Assembly: GCF_000614125.1 (NCBI RefSeq)
Contig: NZ_BAKJ01000002.1
Coordinates: 124,001 to 188,000, forward strand
Direction of reading: 5' to 3'
Length of the DNA stretch: 64,000 bases
Source: Bacteroides rodentium JCM 16496
GTDB lineage: Bacteria; Bacteroidota; Bacteroidia; Bacteroidales; Bacteroidaceae
The notes under the pieces were generated by a model, which searched no databases, was not told where the DNA came from, and was given only the letters and a program-made list of their open reading frames with translations. Of this stretch, positions 35,399 through 42,643 are shown piece after piece; position 1 is the stretch's first letter, and each line of letters opens with the position of its first letter. A program made the translations under genes and the position numbers.

Positions 35399-36880
35399 AT
35401 GAAGTATATATGTATTATTCTTTTTTGGGCAATAAGCATTTCATCCTGCCAGCAGCGTCAAGCCGTCAATGAGAAATGTGAGAAGAATATTATAGTATGT
35501 TTCGATCATTACCATCCTAAACCATACAAGACACCGGGAGGAATGAGGCACGTGCCGATGCCTGAAGTTCTCTATACTGATAGTATGGGAACCCTTGTGG
35601 AATACATGCCCAGTAAAGATTTCGATACCCTAACCATCTATTCCACCGAACATTTCAAGGAGTTGGGTCTAAACTATGGAAATTTTGAGTTCAACTACTA
35701 CCCATTAATACAAGGAGATACCGTTATTATTTCCATGGATAGCCTTAGCTACCCCATTTTAAGCAGCAAGCATCATCCCGAATATAGCAGAATCTATAAC
35801 ATGAACTATAAATTGCGGAAAGGAAGAACACACTCTGGTTTAGAAGCAAAAACATGTTTGGGAAGCGACTGGGTACGGATTGCTCAAACCATTGACGTGA
35901 TACGAGCAAATAATTGGACTTCATTACTGATGGATTACTGCCCTTTGGATTCATTACAATCCATGTTCGACAGTTACAGGGAAAACTATATAGATACCAT
36001 CAAATCCTTTAAAGAACAGCAACTTATCTCAAGCGAGGTATACGACCGTTATCAATACTTGCTCAGGCTGAAAGAATATGAATCCCGGCGAATGCTGAAT
36101 GAAGACACCGCCTTCTACCGCCAGATGGAGCCCGAAATATCTGACAAATATATCCGTTATCCCTCCTACCGTGAATATCTGGACTACTACCTATGGTTTT
36201 TCAATCAGCATATTCCGACAATACGCAAATCCCAGGGAGGAAGCAAAGACTGGCGTCAAACCTTCGATGAACTATCTCCGAAACCATTTCAGCCAAAATC
36301 CAAACAAGTCCTGCTTGAACGCTGCATCAAAGAAATCGGTGAAAACTTTTCGGCACAAGACGTAAACAGCTATCTTGATAAATATATCCACATCACCCAA
36401 GACACTCTGCTGTTCAATAGGATAAGAGACCAATACAACTTGTCTGCCGACGCCAGCCGGTTATTGCTGAAGGACATTCACGGAAAGCCGGCTAGCCTGA
36501 ACATATTGCTGGAAAAGAATAGGGGAAAGGTCATTTATGTGGATTTCTGGGCAAGCTGGTGTGTGCCCTGCCGAGAGGAAATGCCTCCCTCGGCAAAGCT
36601 GAGGGAATTGTACAAGGGGAAAAATGTGGCATTCATCTATCTGGCTTTCAACGATAAGGAAAGTAGTTGGAAGAAGGCGGTAGAACAAGAGGGCTTATCA
36701 GAAATACCAAATAATTTCTTCATCACAAATTCAAAGAACAGCAAAATAGTAGAACAGTTAAAGTTGCAATTAATTCCCCGGTATATCATTTTTGATAAAC
36801 AAGGCAATCTTGTTGAAATGAATGCTCCAAGACCAAGTGACCAACAAGTGACAGCGACGATAGACAAGTATTTAAAATAA
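35399..36880 (+). CDS. TlpA-like thioredoxin-fold lipoprotein with long N-terminal region
   Basis: 493 residues. Lipoprotein signal (MKYICIILFWAISISSC). About 330 residues of unrecognised, mostly helical sequence precede a C-terminal thioredoxin domain, VIYVDFWASWCVPCREEMP, with the CVPC redox pair and the cis-proline region LQLIPRYIIF. Such Bacteroidota proteins act in the periplasm as thiol-disulfide reductants, sometimes with a DUF4369 N-terminus, which I cannot confirm here. Monocistronic, ending at a strong hairpin. Substrate unknown. Confidence 0.8.
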   Translation: MKYICIILFWAISISSCQQRQAVNEKCEKNIIVCFDHYHPKPYKTPGGMRHVPMPEVLYTDSMGTLVEYMPSKDFDTLTIYSTEHFKELGLNYGNFEFNYYPLIQGDTVIISMDSLSYPILSSKHHPEYSRIYNMNYKLRKGRTHSGLEAKTCLGSDWVRIAQTIDVIRANNWTSLLMDYCPLDSLQSMFDSYRENYIDTIKSFKEQQLISSEVYDRYQYLLRLKEYESRRMLNEDTAFYRQMEPEISDKYIRYPSYREYLDYYLWFFNQHIPTIRKSQGGSKDWRQTFDELSPKPFQPKSKQVLLERCIKEIGENFSAQDVNSYLDKYIHITQDTLLFNRIRDQYNLSADASRLLLKDIHGKPASLNILLEKNRGKVIYVDFWASWCVPCREEMPPSAKLRELYKGKNVAFIYLAFNDKESSWKKAVEQEGLSEIPNNFFITNSKNSKIVEQLKLQLIPRYIIFDKQGNLVEMNAPRPSDQQVTATIDKYLK

Positions 36881-36893
36881 ACTGAAAAACAAT

Positions 36894-36934
36894 AAAAAAG
36901 TGCCGTTCATCATTCCACATGAACGGTGCTTTTA
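36894..36934 (+). terminator. Intrinsic terminator after the TlpA-like gene
   Basis: Hairpin GTGCCGTTCAT / ATGAACGGTGC (36900-36929) flanked by AAAAAA and TTTTA. Confidence 0.75.
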
Positions 36935-36979
36935 GTAATTTTATCCCCCATAGTTGTTTTATATATAATATCTTACAGA

Positions 36980-37541
36980 ATGAATATCAATGATATAATA
37001 AATAGCATTTACAGATTACCCCCAACTTCCCTCGATACATTGGTTGCTTCGGTATCGGAAGTGGAATACCTAAAAATTTCATTTACATCGGGAAAATAAG
37101 AAGGAGACAAAGTCTTATTTCATAAAAAAAGGAATCGTTCGGGCATATGCACATAAGGATGACAAGGAAATCACATTCAGGTTCGGCCAGGAAGGAGATC
37201 TTATATTTCCTTTACAAACTCTTTTTGCTGGTCTGGGAGAATATGCCACAGTAGAACTATTGGAGGATTGTGTTTTGTATGAAATTGATTTGGAGCGGTT
37301 GCAGGATTTATATCAGAACGATATACATATAGCCAATTGGGGACGCCGGTATGCGGAATGTGCTTGTATTAAGTCGGAAAAATTGTTTATAGCACGGCAA
37401 TTCAAGACATCATTGGAAAGGTATCGGGAACTTGTAAATGAATATCCGGACATAATACAGCGGGTACAATTAGGTATAATTGCCTCTTATTTGGGTATTT
37501 CCCAAGTCAATTTGAGCCGCATCAGAGCCCGGATAAAATGA
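36980..37541 (+). CDS. Crp/Fnr-family transcriptional regulator, two frame breaks
   Basis: About 187 residues after correction. MNINDIINSIYRLPPTSLD starts the protein. Adding one base near 37068 and one near 37095 gives EVEYPKNFIYIGENKKETKSYF, then IKKGIVRAYAHKDDKEITF, the cyclic-nucleotide-binding-type beta-roll. The C-terminus, QRVQLGIIASYLGISQVNLSRIRARI, is the HTH. Effector unknown; the ligand-binding arginine is not evident, as in many Bacteroidetes members. First gene of a cluster with an SMR transporter and alkylation-repair genes, which it may regulate (inference). Confidence 0.75.
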
Positions 37542-37631
37542 ATTTATCAAATGTAAAATCGTTTTTTAAAACATGTAAAGAAGAAACAAACCGCAAATGC
37601 CGAAATTTGCACCCCAAAAAGAATTAAAGTT

Positions 37632-37958
37632 ATGAATTGGTTTCTTTTAGTGGTATCCGGGTGCATCGAGCTTGTTTTTACCTTTTGCCTGAGCAAAGTG
37701 AGCAAAACTGTCGGATTTGAAAAAGGTTTGTGGTGCATAGGCACGGCAAGTGCCATTGCACTTAGTTTGTACATTGTGACTAAGGTTCTGAAGACTTTAC
37801 CTATCGGCACTGCTTATGCCGTCTGGACGGGTATCGGTGCTGTCGGCACGGTTCTGATAGGCATCCTCTTTTTTAAGGAACCCGTAAGTTTCGGAAGGCT
37901 TTTCTTTATCTTTACGCTGATAGTATCTATCATAGGTTTAAAGGTCGTATCTTCCTGA
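37632..37958 (+). CDS. Small multidrug resistance (SMR) family transporter
   Basis: 108 residues and four predicted membrane helices. The first carries the membrane-embedded glutamate (SGCIELVFTF), and the third has the SMR signature IGTAYAVWTGIGAVGTVLIG. The EmrE/SugE subclass is unclear; Gdx-type guanidinium exporters and drug exporters share these features. It works as an inner-membrane dimer. It lies 20 bases upstream of the AlkA-like gene on the same strand. Confidence 0.85.
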   Translation: MNWFLLVVSGCIELVFTFCLSKVSKTVGFEKGLWCIGTASAIALSLYIVTKVLKTLPIGTAYAVWTGIGAVGTVLIGILFFKEPVSFGRLFFIFTLIVSIIGLKVVSS

Positions 37959-37978
37959 ATGATAAAAGATGAAATAAT

Positions 37979-38353
37979 ATGACGGAACAAAACTTTCCAT
38001 TGTACGAAGAGACCGTTTCTATTCTTAAAAAGAGAGATAAGAAGTTGGCTTGGTTGATGGAGCGGGTAGGCCCGCTTTCACATACTGACCTCAAGGATGA
38101 TTTCCTTTTCTTCATAGAGCAGGTTATAGGACAGATGCTTTCTATCCAGGTAGCCGACGTGCTTCCATACGAGGATGCCACCTTTTTGGCAGCTTACAAA
38201 TGGCTCTACCGTACCCGGAATGTGAAACCGGAAGCGGTCAAACGGCGTTGCCGGAAATGGTCGCCATACTCTTCCGTGGCTGCTATGTATCTATATACTG
38301 CATTCGATGGAAAATTAATCGCAACGGAATCGCCTAAATTGAAAGAGTTATAA
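37979..38353 (+). CDS. Internally deleted DNA-3-methyladenine glycosylase II-like protein
   Basis: 124 residues in one frame. The N-terminus ends DDFLFFIEQVIGQMLSIQVAD, the start of the glycosylase fold. It continues at once with VLPYEDATFLAAYKWLYRT and KRRCRKWSPYSSVAAMYLY, the family's C-terminal end. About 80 residues containing the helix-hairpin-helix (the expected KGIG-type loop) are missing, so it should not be able to flip and excise bases. The join lies at the GCCGACGTG region, where both sides would encode a D-V pair, suggesting deletion between short repeats. Stop codon one base from the next ATG. Probably non-functional. Confidence 0.6.
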   Translation: MTEQNFPLYEETVSILKKRDKKLAWLMERVGPLSHTDLKDDFLFFIEQVIGQMLSIQVADVLPYEDATFLAAYKWLYRTRNVKPEAVKRRCRKWSPYSSVAAMYLYTAFDGKLIATESPKLKEL

Positions 38354-38354
38354 A

Positions 38355-39042
38355 ATGGCACGGTTATCTGCTCAAGTGCATAAGTTGATGGGCGAATTGG
38401 ATGAAGCTGCTGACAGCCGGACTGCTTTTCGTTCCAGATCAAACAGAATAGGATGCGTGGGGCTGATTTTTTATAGGCCTCAAAGTTGCGGAAATAAGGA
38501 AGGTGGCCGAACGGTACGCCCATATCTGTTTGGATGAGATAGAACAGTTGCTCTTATCGGAAGTACATGAACATCGGATGTGTGCGCTTATCATACTCAA
38601 AAAAAGGTTCAAACGGGGAAACGAACATGAACGGGCAGAGATTTTCGAGTTCTACATCAACCACACGGACTGTATCAACGATTGGGATTTGATAGACAGC
38701 TCCTCTCCCTATATCGTGGGCGAATACCTGCATGATAAACCATGCGACGTATTGTACCGGTTAGCCCAAAGCGATTCGCCTTGGGACAACCGTATCGCTA
38801 TGATGGCGACATACACGTTTATACATAACGGCAATGTTGAGGATACATTCCACCTTGCTCTCTCCTTGATGAAAAGCCCTCACCCTCTGGTACAAAAAGC
38901 CGTAGGATGGATGTTGCACGAAGCGGGTAAATACGACCTCATTCGGCTCAGTCTCTTTATCGATAAATACCGGCAAGAAATGTCACGTGTCATGCTTCGT
39001 ATTGCCGCCGCCGGCTTTCGAAAAGAAATACGTAGAAGTTGA
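38355..39042 (+). CDS. AlkD-like DNA alkylation repair protein, two frame breaks
   Basis: About 229 residues after correction. MARLSAQVHKLMGELDEAAD, then with one base added near 38432 (RFQIKQNRMRGADF) and one T added to the T-run near 38473 (FIGLKVAEIRKVAERYAHI), into the intact remainder. HEAT-like helices are seen in EHRMCALIILKKRF, DLIDSSSPYIVGEYL, DNRIAMMATYTFIHNG and HPLVQKAVGWMLHEAG, as in AlkD, which removes bulky or cationic alkylated bases without flipping. The last helix has RVMLRIAAAGF. Follows the AlkA-like gene by one base and converges on ogt. Frame breaks look like homopolymer errors. Confidence 0.8.
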
Positions 39043-39044
39043 AT

Positions 39045-39572
39045 CTACCATAACCCGGACTCCACCGTTTTAGAACATTCCAACTCCAATAATCCTTTTT
39101 TTGCATCAAGGCCACCTCCGTATCCCGTAAGTTTATGGTTGCTGCCGATTACCCGGTGGCAGGGAACAAAGATAGAGATAGGATTGGTGGCATTGGCCGA
39201 TGCGACCGCACGCACAGCCTTCGGGTTATGGATGCGGCGGGCAAGCTCGCCATAAGAGATGGTCGTTCCATAAGGTATTTTCATCAGTTCTTCCCATACG
39301 GTGCATTGAAATTCCGAGCCGGTAAAGACAACGGGGATGTCAAATATCTTACGGTGTCCGGCAAAATATTCTTCGAGTTCCCCGATTGCCCGTTCGATGA
39401 TGTCGGAAGTTCCTTCTTCGTACTTCGCACTCAGATGCCGTTGTATGCGGCGGTCTATCGTACTTCGCCGTTTCTCCACCGCCCAGTCGCAAATACACAG
39501 CTTGTCGCCGTAAGAACCGACAAGCATCTCGCCCACGGGCGATTGATACCGTGTAATCTTTATAGTTTCCAT
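39045..39572 (-). CDS. ogt: Methylated-DNA--protein-cysteine methyltransferase (Ogt/MGMT)
   Basis: About 175 residues from METIKITRYQSPVGEMLVG. The helix-turn-helix region TVWEELMKIPYGTTISYGELA is followed by the active-site IFVPCHRVIGSN, whose cysteine takes the methyl group from O6-methylguanine in one turnover. GYGGGLDAKKGLLELE closes the domain. Single intact frame. The start is placed at 39572 because conservation begins there, but the open frame continues upstream to 39674 through an Ada-like remnant. Convergent with the AlkD-like gene. Confidence 0.9.
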   Translation of the reverse strand: METIKITRYQSPVGEMLVGSYGDKLCICDWAVEKRRSTIDRRIQRHLSAKYEEGTSDIIERAIGELEEYFAGHRKIFDIPVVFTGSEFQCTVWEELMKIPYGTTISYGELARRIHNPKAVRAVASANATNPISIFVPCHRVIGSNHKLTGYGGGLDAKKGLLELECSKTVESGLW

Positions 39573-39674
39573 ATTGTTCTGTTTATTGTTATAATATTCT
39601 TTCATACATATTTTGCATGGCCTATATCCGGCCTTTTCTTCTGTTTTCATCGTACTTATTGTTGGTCGGTGCAT
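39573..39674 (-). pseudogene. Remnant of an Ada-type zinc-binding domain
   Basis: In frame with ogt, these bases encode KAGYRPCKICMKEYYNN. This looks like the second Cys pair of the Ada methyl-phosphotriester/zinc domain (E. coli Ada has FRPCKRC there). The first Cys pair is absent. It may be the 5' leftover of an Ada-Ogt gene or of a separate small Ada-domain gene. Confidence 0.45.
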
Positions 39675-39716
39675 AATCTTTCATCCCTACCTTTTCTATA
39701 ACCTCGGCAAGTCTTT

Positions 39717-39801
39717 TATAGTAGAACAGAAATGATTTGCGAAAAAAACGGAGTAACTTAATTCTCCTCTTTTCTTCGCAAACCAATTCTGTTCGACTAT
39801 A
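39717..39801. repeat. Palindromic repeat element, simple copy
   Basis: Starts TATAGTAGAACAGAAATG and ends in an inverted match (AATTCTGTTCGACTATA). The arms cover 39717-39750 and 39766-39801. A related, larger copy is at 41082-41311. Confidence 0.7.
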
Positions 39802-39849
39802 TCCCGCTTTTTCAAATAGGACACCTCTGTCTCGCCATAGATAAAAATA

Positions 39850-40002
39850 TCACAGTCGGCCATCAGTATGCTTATTGTGGAAATATTCGTTGGAGTCTGC
39901 CGGAGCCTCATTTCGATTGGAATCGCTATATTCCCTTATGACGGAAGCGACGGTGATCCGGTAATTTTCAAAAAGCCTTTCGCGCCCTTCCTGCTGGCTC
40001 AT
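39850..40002 (-). CDS. Small unrecognised open reading frame (50 residues)
   Basis: MSQQEGRERLFENYRITVAS is its start; the rest is charged with no domain. The frame is open upstream for about 20 codons without an ATG (RENEEAVRRWRNELHHR), so it may be the tail of a decayed gene. No ribosome-binding site stands out. Low confidence. Confidence 0.25.
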   Translation of the reverse strand: MSQQEGRERLFENYRITVASVIREYSDSNRNEAPADSNEYFHNKHTDGRL

Positions 40003-40101
40003 ACGGTGATGAAGTTCATTGCGCCACCTTCTAACGGCTTCTTCATTCTCCCTTCCGTATTCTTTATTATTTGATTGTTATATTTTTAGTCGTTTCTTGT
40101 C

Positions 40102-40752
40102 CTATGGCTCTTCTACAATCTGTGTTGCCATCTTTCGGGCGTTCTTCAAATCACCTGCAATGATGTATCTCGATAACTTCTCATGAGAAGATTGTGAATT
40201 TATGAAGCAATCCGTACCATCGTAAATGCGTGTGAACTCCGAAAGCAGATGCAGGGAAGCGGAACGGTAAATATCTGCCAATATTCGATTGTGGGTGGCA
40301 TCGGCAATCGCGATATGAAAATTCAAGTCGGCTTCGATACATTCTTTCAACAAGCCGCTTTTTGCATTTACTTTTCTTGCTTCAAGAGAAGACTGCATTC
40401 GTTCTATATCTTTTTCTGTTCTTCGTGCCACGGCTTTCTCCACAATTGCAATATCCAATATTTTCCTCACTTCGTCGAGTTCCGTTCGGTCGGCAATACT
40501 CATATTTATATTGCCTCCGTTCGCATCGGATGCTTCGGCGACAAATGTCCCCGAACCTTGCCGGACTTGTACAACGCCCATATTTACCAACAACTTTACC
40601 GCTTCACGGATGCTCGACCTTCCGACTTTGAACGTTTTCATCAACTCCGGTTCGGTCGGAAGTTTGTCCCCGATTGTATAAACTCCTTCCGCAATCTGTT
40701 GTCTCAACTGTTCGGCTACTATATCTGCCAAAGATTTCTTTTGTATAATCAT
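40102..40752 (-). CDS. FadR-type GntR-family transcriptional regulator
   Basis: 216 residues. The winged helix (LPTEPELMKTFKVGRSSIREAV, VQVRQGSGTFVAE) is followed by an FCD ligand-binding domain with the metal-ligand pattern ADLNFHIAIADATHN and a later SHEKL. FCD regulators usually respond to carboxylated sugars or organic acids, such as hexuronate breakdown products, which would be of interest near a GAG locus, but no target gene adjoins it. A perfect palindrome and a -7 box lie just upstream. Intact. Confidence 0.87.
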   Translation of the reverse strand: MIIQKKSLADIVAEQLRQQIAEGVYTIGDKLPTEPELMKTFKVGRSSIREAVKLLVNMGVVQVRQGSGTFVAEASDANGGNINMSIADRTELDEVRKILDIAIVEKAVARRTEKDIERMQSSLEARKVNAKSGLLKECIEADLNFHIAIADATHNRILADIYRSASLHLLSEFTRIYDGTDCFINSQSSHEKLSRYIIAGDLKNARKMATQIVEEP

Positions 40753-40778
40753 ACATCCTCTCTTGTTTTATTCATCAT

Positions 40779-40791
40779 ATCATCAGATGAT
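40779..40791. promoter_or_regulatory. Palindromic operator candidate of the FadR-type regulator
   Basis: ATCATC-A-GATGAT, a perfect 13-bp palindrome, 3 bases downstream of the -7 box and 27 bases before the ATG, where a repressor would block transcription of its own gene. Confidence 0.5.
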
Positions 40792-40794
40792 TTG

Positions 40795-40802
40795 CAAAAG
40801 TA
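40795..40802 (-). promoter_or_regulatory. -7 promoter box of the FadR-type regulator (TACTTTTG)
   Basis: TAnnTTTG match on the minus strand, next to the palindrome. Confidence 0.5.
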
Positions 40803-40991
40803 TATGTTTTTATCTGACAGGCAAAATATTCGGTGATAATATTTTGAGATATATCTGTAGGGAAATCACGACTCTTTCATTTATGACTATAATTCCCCGA
40901 ACGTCCGGTACCCGTCCTACAAAGTGGCACTTTGGCTGATTAGTATAGAGGTTTAGCCAACCCACATAAAGGTTTATCTCCTTTCATTTGT

Positions 40992-41073
40992 CAGAGTCCG
41001 GTGTTTGAGCCGTCAGACTCCGGACTCTGTCGGCTCAGGTACTGGTGTCTGACGGCTCAAACACCGGACTCTG
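40992..41073. repeat. Word-repeat island D: perfect 26-bp inverted repeat
   Basis: Arms 40992-41017 and 41048-41073 are perfect inverses (beginning CAGAGTCCGGTGTTTGAG). The 30-base loop repeats the same words (CCGGACTCTG at 41021-41030, then CGGCTCA). No gene is visible from 40803 to 41081. Confidence 0.85.
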
Positions 41074-41081
41074 TCAAAGTG

Positions 41082-41311
41082 TATAGTAGAACAGAAATGA
41101 CTTGCGAAAAATACGGAGTAACTTAATTCTCCTCCTCCGGGGAGGAGGAGTACCCGAAGGGGGAGGTGGTAGCGATACACACTGTACTATTTTTCATTGC
41201 TTTATGCTCCCTACACCCCGCCCTTTGGGCACCCCTCCTCCCCGGAGGAGGGGAATTAAGTCACTCTCTATTTCACCTCTTTTCTTTGCAAGTCATTTTT
41301 GTTTGACTATA
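41082..41311. mobile_element. Composite palindromic MITE-like element
   Basis: Outer ends match the 39717-39801 element (TATAGTAGAACAGAAATGAC to TTTTTGTTTGACTATA). Its centre is replaced by a second, GC-rich palindromic unit, running from TCCTCCTCCGGGGAGGAGG to CCCCGGAGGAGGGGAATTAAG (about 41129-41268). It looks like one element inserted in another. No transposase. Confidence 0.7.
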
Positions 41312-41759
41312 TTTCCCATTTCCTGCATCTCCCTTCATCTTTTCATCCCTCAGGGCGCTGTCAAGAAATAGAATTGTATGAAAGGAGGACTGAAAGGACG
41401 TGTATGGAGCATGCATTCATATATTTTCGCCGATGAAAACGGGCTTTTTGCTTATATGAAGGGAGGAACGGACCGACTGAAAAAGCTTTAATGTGTAGTG
41501 AAAATGCACTAATGAAGGGACACGGTGAGGATGAATGGAGGTCTCTCCATGCCTTCTTCATCCTCCTTTCATACGGTTTGGCTTCGTTTCCGACACACTC
41601 AAACATCCTTCACCATAAACCGTTGTCAGCCAAACGGTTTTTTATAAAGGTGAAGGATGTGAAGCTTGGTTTGCTTGATTCAAACTCAGGAATGAAGGAG
41701 CAAGGAACAAGGCAGATACACTTGCGGATTCTGCGTGATTCGTGCCCGAAGAAGGGTGT
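41312..41759. other. Gene-free stretch
   Basis: No convincing gene. CATCCTTCACCATAAA (from 41607) is roughly inverted at TTTATAAAGGTGAAGGATG (from about 41641), and GAAGGA/TCCTTC words recur through 41380-41700. Open frames here have no recognisable protein features. Confidence 0.5.
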
Positions 41760-42527
41760 TTACTTCACGATTCCTTTGGAATTCTTGATGAAGTTGATGA
41801 TATTGTGTATCTCGTCACTCATCGGCACTTGGTCTTCAATCTTCTGCAAGGCATCCTGCACGCTGAAGTTTCCCTGGTATACCAGACGGTAGGCATTTAC
41901 GATATGGCGCAATATGCGTTCGGTCACCTGGTGCTTGTGTTGAAGCACAGCAGCGTTGATACCGTGGTATTCTGCCGGATTACCGTTCATGATGATATAG
42001 GGCGGCACATCCTTTGATATGCGGCAACCAGCTTGAATCAGTACCCAATTTCCAATGTGGCAGTATTGGTGCAGAATGACGTTGCTGCTCAGAATGGTGC
42101 AGTCGTCTATCTGACATTCTCCGGCTACGGTAGTCTTGATACCCAGTACGCAATGGTTGCCTATCTGCACGTCGTGGCAGAGGTGTACACCATCCATCAG
42201 GTAGTTCTCATTGCCGATGCGGGTGGCGCTTCCTGCGTGGGTGGCACGGCTGATAACCACGTTCTCGCGGATGTCGTTATTATCACCGATAATCAGCATG
42301 CTGTCCTCTCCCGTATAGTGGAAGTCTTGCGGTTCGGCTCCCAGAACGGCATTGTGATGCACCTTGTTCCCTTTTCCCATGCGGGTACCGTGCAGAATTT
42401 TTGCCCCCGACATAATAATACAGTCATCACCGATTTCCACGTTCCCTTCGATCAATGCAAAGGGCTGGATGGTTACATTCTTGCCGATTTTTGCGGCAGA
42501 ATCTACATAAGCTAACGGACTAATCAT
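41760..42527 (-). CDS. lpxA: Acyl-[ACP]--UDP-N-acetylglucosamine O-acyltransferase (LpxA)
   Basis: 255 residues of left-handed beta-helix hexapeptide repeats (IGKNVTIQPFALIEGNVEIGDD). It carries the LpxA-specific GAEPQDFHYTGE and the active-site region MDGVHLCHDVQIGNHCVLG with the catalytic His. The C-terminal helical domain begins GINAAVLQHKHQVTERI. It adds a 3-hydroxyacyl chain to UDP-GlcNAc, the first step of lipid A. It stands alone here, without lpxD, lpxC-fabZ or lpxB; many Bacteroides carry the main lpxA elsewhere, so this may be a second copy. Intact. Confidence 0.88.
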   Translation of the reverse strand: MISPLAYVDSAAKIGKNVTIQPFALIEGNVEIGDDCIIMSGAKILHGTRMGKGNKVHHNAVLGAEPQDFHYTGEDSMLIIGDNNDIRENVVISRATHAGSATRIGNENYLMDGVHLCHDVQIGNHCVLGIKTTVAGECQIDDCTILSSNVILHQYCHIGNWVLIQAGCRISKDVPPYIIMNGNPAEYHGINAAVLQHKHQVTERILRHIVNAYRLVYQGNFSVQDALQKIEDQVPMSDEIHNIINFIKNSKGIVK

Positions 42528-42535
42528 AATATTAA

Positions 42536-42640
42536 AATTAAGAATGAAGAATGAAGGATTAAGAATACGAATGAAGAATACACCGTAGTACCTTGTACAG
42601 TGTAACTTGATTCTCCATTCTTAATTCTTCATTCCTAATT
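42536..42640. repeat. AT-rich inverted repeat between lpxA and the efflux operon
   Basis: AATTAAGAATGAAGAATGAAG (42536-42556) is roughly inverted at 42614-42640. It precedes lpxA on the minus strand and follows the efflux operon, so it may terminate the latter. Confidence 0.55.
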
Positions 42641-42643
42641 AAT

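Noticed and set aside
40992..41073. Possible CRISPR array or spacer-like repeats at island D
   Set aside because: The repeats are inverted rather than regularly spaced direct repeats, and no cas gene is present.
41361..41892. Open frames of 81-133 codons in the gap before lpxA
   Set aside because: No domain, poor starts, repeat-rich sequence, and part overlaps the lpxA 3' end in another frame.
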